A DNA stretch of 64,000 nucleotides from Microcoleus sp. bin48.metabat.b7b8b9.023 (GTDB taxonomy: Bacteria > Cyanobacteriota > Cyanobacteriia > Cyanobacteriales > Microcoleaceae), in contig NZ_JAAFKG010000002.1 of assembly GCF_013299185.1 (NCBI RefSeq), forward strand, positions 166,561-230,560. Reading direction: 5' to 3'. Both the position numbers and the translations under genes were made by a program. Positions 61,334 to 64,000 of this stretch are shown here, piece by piece (position 1 is the first letter of the stretch; each line of letters starts with the position of its first letter). The notes under the pieces are model-generated. The model did no database searches and had not been told where the DNA came from. It saw only the letters and a program-made list of their open reading frames with translations.

Positions 61334-63556
61334 ATGCAATTGATTAATTATTTGACTGCTGTTTTTGGGGTGATTTGGCAGAATAGCATTTTTCACTGGG
61401 CGGCGCTAATTTTGCTGTGCGCGGCTGTTTGGGGCGAGTACACTTCTGTGAAGCAGTACCAGCGTTATGTGGGCGCCAAAAGCCGATCGACTTTTGAGGC
61501 TGTCAATTATTTGAGCTCGAAGTTAGAAAAGGGTACCTCAGGGGCGATCGATCTACAGCAACCGGAAACAGCAACAGACTCTTGGAAACTTCTCCTAGAC
61601 TGGTTTAGCGAACACTTGACGGGGGAAATAACCGCCGATGGTGAGGCTTACAGGGCTCAGGTAAAATCCGGCCGCTTTCTATTATTTCAGTATCCGGCCA
61701 TTTTAGTGCGATCGGCACCTCGGAGTCAGTGGCGGTTTGTGCCCAGCGTCTTAGTAGCCCTGGGGGTTTTAGGTACATTTTACGGCATTCAAACCGGATT
61801 GCAAGATGTTAACTTGGGTTCGCTGGAAGATACCAAACAATTGCTACCCTCGATTAGCACCTTGCTGGAGGGGATGAAAACAGCGTTTTCCACTTCTCTG
61901 ATGGGTTTGGGTTCATCTAGCGTATTTACGATCGTGTTAGCTTGGGGCGATCGCGCGCGCGTTGCGAATCAATCCAATTTGCGCGCCAAATTAGATAAAA
62001 TCGCGAAATTACAAACCCCCGAACAACTGTTTTCCCGTGCCAATTCCAGCGGTGGCGATGCTGAAAGTGCGATCGCCCTTGCGATCGAGACAATGAAAAC
62101 CGGATTTGCTCAAATCGTCGAGGCGCAAAGCAATGTGAACTCCCAGGCGATCGGACAGCAAATCGGTTTAGCAATGACCCCAGTTTTCCAAGATATTCGT
62201 CAAGAATTATCCGTACTCCAACAGATTAAAGCAGACCAAGGCGAACAGATATTAAACAACCTACTTTCAGGCCTCCGCACCGAAGTAATTGAACCCGTAG
62301 TCGGGCGGTTGGATGAAAGTGCCAAGTCAACTCAAGAAGCATCCGAAGCTGTCAGAGAACTGAAGAACGAATTAGGTGGAATATCTTCTAGTTTAGCACA
62401 ATCAATCCTGACAATTCAAACTTTCCAGCAAGATACATTAGTACAGTTGCAAGAATTTGCCAACAACTTGCAGCAAATTTTAGGACAGTTTCAAACCGAC
62501 ACCCACAGCGTTTTGCAAGAAATGGCCACCGAAATACGATCGGGAGTTGGAGAAAGCATTGAAGGGATGAAAGCGCAAAGAACAGCCTTTCAAGAAAGCG
62601 CCCAAGAAGCCGCCAACACCTTTAGAGGAATCCAAGATAACTTGCAAGCATCTCTCCACACTCAAGCCGAACAAGAAAGAGAAATGCTGCAAGGTGTCGA
62701 AACCCGGATGACAAATATTTTAAATGCCACCCACTCCGCCTTTCAAACTCAGTCTGACACTCTCAAAGTAGTAGGCGATGAAGCTTCTGGATTGATGGAT
62801 AAAGCCCGAGAAAATCTGGTAGGTAGCTTGCAGAATGTTGACTCAATGCTGCAAAACACCCGCGTCACAGTCCAGGAAGAATTAGACAACTTCCGGGTAA
62901 CGTATCAAGCCTCACTCCAGCAATTTTTTACCCAACAAAACAATTTATTAGAAGGAACATTAGGCAAACAGCAAAAAGGTTTAGCACAGGTTGTACTCGG
63001 CTTGCAGAAAGTTTTTCAAGAAGAATCAGAGAAACGCAAATTGATGTCGCAGCAAGTTGACCAAAGCATGAGCCAAATTTTGACAACAGCCGCAGAAGTA
63101 AGTCAGTTTGCTAATTCTGTAGGCTTGAATTCCAGCCAGCGTTTGGCACAGTTGCAGGAATTAGCAAAGATAACCGGACAAGAAGTGCTGCGGGTAGAAA
63201 GCGTTTATGAAAAAATGGCAAATCAGTTCAATACAGAAGGAGAAAGATTGCAAACTACCTATACAAATTTGGTGAATCAATTAAATGCAGCTTTGGAAGC
63301 GGAACAAGAACAAGTGCGGCGGGTTGAGAGTGCCTATCAAAACATGACTAATCAGTTCGATCGCGCGCTGGAGTTGGGCAACAATCAATTAGTTGGATAT
63401 TTGGAAATAACTACTTCATCGCAGCACAAGTTTTTTGAAGAAGCAGATACTTCGATGGCGAAAGTGTGCAGTGGATTGCAAGAAAGTTCCGACGGTTTGA
63501 TGCAGGTTGCTCATTATTTAGTGGCGGCGGCTGACAATTTGGGGACGAAGAAATAA
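61334..63556 (+). CDS. MotA/TolQ/ExbB-like protein with long coiled-coil tail, ZorA candidate
   Basis: A 740-residue protein. TM1 is at about 20-37 (WAALILLCAAVWGEY). A cytoplasmic segment follows, then TM2 (VPSVLVALGVLGTFYGIQTGL, about 138-158) and TM3 (MKTAFSTSLMGLGSSSVFTIVLAW, about 178-201). These match the proton-channel core of MotA/ExbB proteins. The remaining ~530 residues are almost continuous helix with heptad-like Gln/Glu/Leu content, predicting a long intracellular coiled coil. That combination is the known plan of ZorA, the motor stator of Zorya anti-phage systems. A ZorB-type (OmpA-like) partner would be expected downstream but is beyond the window, which ends in repeats. A non-defence stator remains possible. 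Confidence 0.78.
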   Translation: MQLINYLTAVFGVIWQNSIFHWAALILLCAAVWGEYTSVKQYQRYVGAKSRSTFEAVNYLSSKLEKGTSGAIDLQQPETATDSWKLLLDWFSEHLTGEITADGEAYRAQVKSGRFLLFQYPAILVRSAPRSQWRFVPSVLVALGVLGTFYGIQTGLQDVNLGSLEDTKQLLPSISTLLEGMKTAFSTSLMGLGSSSVFTIVLAWGDRARVANQSNLRAKLDKIAKLQTPEQLFSRANSSGGDAESAIALAIETMKTGFAQIVEAQSNVNSQAIGQQIGLAMTPVFQDIRQELSVLQQIKADQGEQILNNLLSGLRTEVIEPVVGRLDESAKSTQEASEAVRELKNELGGISSSLAQSILTIQTFQQDTLVQLQEFANNLQQILGQFQTDTHSVLQEMATEIRSGVGESIEGMKAQRTAFQESAQEAANTFRGIQDNLQASLHTQAEQEREMLQGVETRMTNILNATHSAFQTQSDTLKVVGDEASGLMDKARENLVGSLQNVDSMLQNTRVTVQEELDNFRVTYQASLQQFFTQQNNLLEGTLGKQQKGLAQVVLGLQKVFQEESEKRKLMSQQVDQSMSQILTTAAEVSQFANSVGLNSSQRLAQLQELAKITGQEVLRVESVYEKMANQFNTEGERLQTTYTNLVNQLNAALEAEQEQVRRVESAYQNMTNQFDRALELGNNQLVGYLEITTSSQHKFFEEADTSMAKVCSGLQESSDGLMQVAHYLVAAADNLGTKK

Positions 63557-63570
63557 GCTATCAACAGTGA

Positions 63571-64000
63571 GGTTTGTAGTGAGGACTTTAGTCCGCAAAA
63601 AGAAGGACTGAAGTCCTGACTACGAACCTCAGATTAAGGTTTGTAGTGAGGACTTTAGTCCGCAAAAAGAAGGACTGAAGTCCTGACTACGAACCTCAGA
63701 TTAAGGTTTGTAGTGAGGACTTTAGTCCACAAAAAGAAGGACTGAAGTCCTGACTACGAACCTCAGATTAAGGTTTGTAGTGAGGACTTTAGTCCGCAAA
63801 AAGAAGGACTGAAGTCCTGACTACAAACCAGGAAGTGAGGTTTGTAGTGAGGACTTTAGTCCGCAAAAAGAAGGACTGAAGTCCTGACTACGAACCTCAG
63901 ATTAAGGTTTGTAGTGAGGACTTTAGTCCGCAAGAAGAAGGACTGAAGTCCTGACTACGAACCTCAGATTAAGGTTTGTAGTGAGGACTTTAGTCCGCAA
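63571..64000. repeat. Tandem hairpin array at the window's right edge
   Basis: At least seven units of ggtttgtagtgaggacttta-gtccgcaaaaagaagg-actgaagtcctgactacgaacc lie at a period of about 66 bp, joined by tcagattaa. Substitutions between units are few. The array continues past base 64000. Confidence 0.88.

Noticed and set aside
63571..64000. CRISPR array
   Set aside because: Units are direct tandem copies of a whole hairpin with no unique spacers, and no cas genes are visible. The same holds for 19288-19489 and 25495-25938.

Overview
The window reads as chromosomal DNA of a filamentous, probably non-heterocystous cyanobacterium of the Microcoleus/Oscillatoria type. The evidence is: very frequent HIP1 octamers (GCGATCGC); many TTGACAG-type heptamer repeats; large hairpin repeats between genes; a bacteriophytochrome; a giant Ser/Thr-kinase/AAA/histidine-kinase hybrid; a CIA30/HCF173-like reductase; and a phytoene-desaturase-like oxidoreductase. 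The genus is an inference. No rRNA, tRNA, CRISPR array or phage structural gene was seen.

Layout. 1-1155: tail of an upstream gene and an RTX-repeat protein. 2091-13172: a co-directional surface-glycan-type cluster of three large TPR proteins, each fused to a different glycosyltransferase (GT61, GT2, GT4-like), plus a methyltransferase. A second, divergent methyltransferase follows at 13334-14032. 14911-16550: eight tandem copies of a ~50-nt RNA unit, each with its own Rho-independent terminator and a TCCGGA-like hexamer 39-41 bp upstream; this resembles the heterocyst-associated NsiR1 arrays. 16579-21281: a small protein, a membrane-anchored subtilase, a small membrane protein and a pentapeptide-repeat protein. 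21302-22598: a RAYT transposase gene with its REP-like palindromes and a MITE. 22645-28581: a HEAT-repeat protein and a nirB-nirD nitrite reductase operon behind a textbook NtcA box.

28857-35375: a hydrolase/NB-ARC (STAND) locus with about two dozen nearly identical 33-residue repeats. It is bracketed by two copies of the 3' end of an ABC-2 permease gene, so it looks like an inserted island. 35528-43106: the ABC ATPase, a second RTX protein, an SDR, a DMT exporter, a secreted repeat protein, an Hpt protein and a membrane protein. 43594-57470: signalling genes (phytochrome kinase lacking its phospho-acceptor His; Ser/Thr-kinase/AAA/HK/RR hybrid; RR-HK) interrupted by a CIA30 reductase and an orphan sugar-ABC permease. 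57521-63556: small proteins, an FAD oxidoreductase and a MotA/ExbB-like protein with a long coiled-coil tail that resembles ZorA of the Zorya defence system. The window ends inside a tandem hairpin array.

Intergenic DNA is unusually rich in repeats: at least four MITE-like elements, REP palindromes, two large hairpin families, STRR heptamers, and repeat blocks that have entered two coding regions in frame. The items most worth follow-up are the sRNA array, the split hydrolase/NB-ARC gene in its duplicated-permease bracket, the RAYT/REP system and the His-less phytochrome.
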